The notes beneath the pieces are model-generated. The model saw only the letters and a program-made list of their open reading frames with translations, was not told the origin of the DNA and made no database searches. A stretch of 33,325 nucleotides of DNA from Acidobacteriota bacterium. GTDB lineage: Bacteria; Acidobacteriota; Blastocatellia; RBC074. Positions 32,522 to 33,325 of this stretch are shown piece by piece; position 1 is the first letter of the stretch, and each line of letters starts with the position of its first letter. The stretch is taken from NCBI GenBank assembly GCA_016789605.1, contig JAEUQO010000105.1, positions 1-33,325 of the forward strand. The letters run 5' to 3'. A program made the translations under genes and the position numbers.

Positions 32522-33325
32522 TCAGTTTGTTTCAGACGCAGTGCGCAATCCGTCCGTCACGGCCGTCAAATTGACGGCGAACCAGTCCCGGCGTCCGGCT
32601 GGTTGCCGGTAACGCTCATCCAGGCGCGCTTGTTTTTCGGTATGACAGCCAGAGCAAGGCGTTTTGACCGGCGCTTTAGAGTTGGCGTCTTTTTCGTCGC
32701 GATAGCGTTTGTGGCATTCGATACAACCAGCCTTGTTGGCGGTTTTGCTCGTGCTATCAGCGACGCCGTGATAGGCGCTTTCCACGTCTACACCGCCGCC
32801 TTTTTTCGCGGTATCCGGGTGGTCTGCGTCCTTGTGACAGGTGATGCATTTCTGGACGACTTCCTGACGCGCAACTTTGTTCGTGTGGTGACAGGTTTCG
32901 CAACGCTCGGCGTATTTCGGTTGGATGTGCGTGCCGTGATTGAAATTTTCGACCACGCCCCATTTCGCGTGCTGCCCCCAATGCGGACTTTCTTTCGGAT
33001 CGCCTAAACGAATGATGCCCATCGGCACCGTTTGATTGCCTGCAGGCGCGGCCGCAGGAGTCGCTGTCTGCGCGGGTGCAGGCGTTGGTGTTGGCGCAGG
33101 CGCAGGCGTCGGTTTGGGCGGCGTCGGCGCAGGCGTCGTCGTGGTCGTTGGAGTTGTCGTCGGAGTTGTCGTTGCCTGAGCGATGACTGGTTTGGGCGTC
33201 GGCGTTGGCGTCGGCGTCGGTGTTGGTTTGGGCGTCGGTGTTGGCGCAGTTGTTGCTTTGGGCGTTGGTGTCGGCGCCGGTTTAGGTGTTGGCGTCGGTG
33301 TCGGCGCAGGCGCTGGTTTGGGTTC
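32522..33325 (-). CDS. Tetraheme c-type cytochrome with Pro/Thr/Lys-rich linker (5' end outside window)
   Basis: The frame is open from the stop at 32522 to the end of the window, so the N-terminus is missing; a GTG at 33028 is the only in-frame start-like codon but is internal to the linker junction. The visible 267 residues begin with about 90 residues of low-complexity linker made of PTP, PKP, PAP and TTT runs (33325-33050). A cytochrome domain follows with four CxxCH motifs: CETCH, CITCH, CIECH and CSGCH. His residues such as FNHGTHIQP and AYHGVAD lie in positions expected for distal ligands of class III (c3/c7-like) cytochromes. The linker suggests the heme domain is tethered away from an N-terminal anchor or domain, probably at the outer envelope (inference). 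The C-terminus ends DGLRTASETN. Confidence 0.88.
   Translation of the reverse strand, partial: EPKPAPAPTPTPTPKPAPTPTPKATTAPTPTPKPTPTPTPTPTPKPVIAQATTTPTTTPTTTTTPAPTPPKPTPAPAPTPTPAPAQTATPAAAPAGNQTVPMGIIRLGDPKESPHWGQHAKWGVVENFNHGTHIQPKYAERCETCHHTNKVARQEVVQKCITCHKDADHPDTAKKGGGVDVESAYHGVADSTSKTANKAGCIECHKRYRDEKDANSKAPVKTPCSGCHTEKQARLDERYRQPAGRRDWFAVNLTAVTDGLRTASETN
33050..33325 (-). repeat. Low-complexity repetitive DNA encoding the PTP/PKP linker
   Basis: On the plus strand this stretch is a degenerate array of GGCGTCGGTGTTGG-like units with TTGGGCGT interruptions. In the cytochrome frame it encodes Pro-Thr, Pro-Ala and Pro-Lys pairs. A break near the middle reads KPVIAQATTTPTTTP. Such arrays can expand or contract by slippage in multiples of six bases without frameshift. 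It runs off the window edge. Confidence 0.85.

Overview
The window reads as a chromosomal segment of a GC-moderate (mid-50s % by eye) Gram-negative bacterium. It holds a large exopolysaccharide/capsule locus next to a small multiheme-cytochrome locus. The outer-membrane exporter, the secreted multiheme c-type cytochromes, the style of the glycosyltransferases and the set of heparinase II/III, bi-domain oxidoreductase and asparagine synthase suggest Acidobacteriota, perhaps class Blastocatellia. That placement is inference from gene content; other environmental phyla such as Verrucomicrobiota, Planctomycetota or Chloroflexota cannot be excluded.

Layout, following transcription of the minus strand from right to left. 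(i) 33325-28562: the 3' part of a tetraheme cytochrome with a long Pro/Thr/Lys-rich linker, a 26-bp-arm imperfect palindrome in the gap, a nine-heme secreted cytochrome, a secreted YtcJ-type amidohydrolase, and an unrecognised secreted protein coupled to it by an ATGA overlap. (ii) 27251-28588: the only plus-strand gene, a lipoprotein-like TPR protein with a C-terminal jelly-roll-like domain. It converges on the unknown gene (27-bp overlap) and diverges from the polysaccharide operon across a 343-bp region with a 10-bp-arm inverted repeat. (iii) 26907-1: a very compact operon-like run of 21 genes: wza-like exporter, Wzc-like BY-kinase, asparagine synthase 2, Wzt-like ABC ATPase with sugar-binding tail, three GT2, one GT4, three GT2, a secreted glycosidase-like protein, GT4, O-antigen-ligase/Wzy-like polymerase, GT39-like membrane glycosyltransferase, GT4, a WaaE-like GT2, asparagine synthase 1, bi-domain oxidoreductase, secreted esterase, and the start of a heparinase II/III gene that leaves the window at base 1.

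How the genes fit together (inference). Eleven glycosyltransferases build a complex repeat unit. The Wzy-like protein polymerises it, and Wzc plus the Wza-like exporter control length and export. Two glutamine-dependent amidotransferases and a sugar-dehydrogenase-like fusion probably modify sugars, for instance as uronamides. A secreted glycosidase-like protein, an esterase and a heparinase-family lyase could trim or turn over the polymer. No initiating sugar-phosphate transferase, no Wzx flippase and no Wzm permease is visible, so the locus probably continues past base 1 or relies on genes elsewhere.

Most junctions in the run are 4-bp stop/start overlaps (ATGA or GTGA), and several true starts are GTG or TTG. 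No tRNA, rRNA, insertion sequence, CRISPR array or clear Rho-independent terminator was seen.
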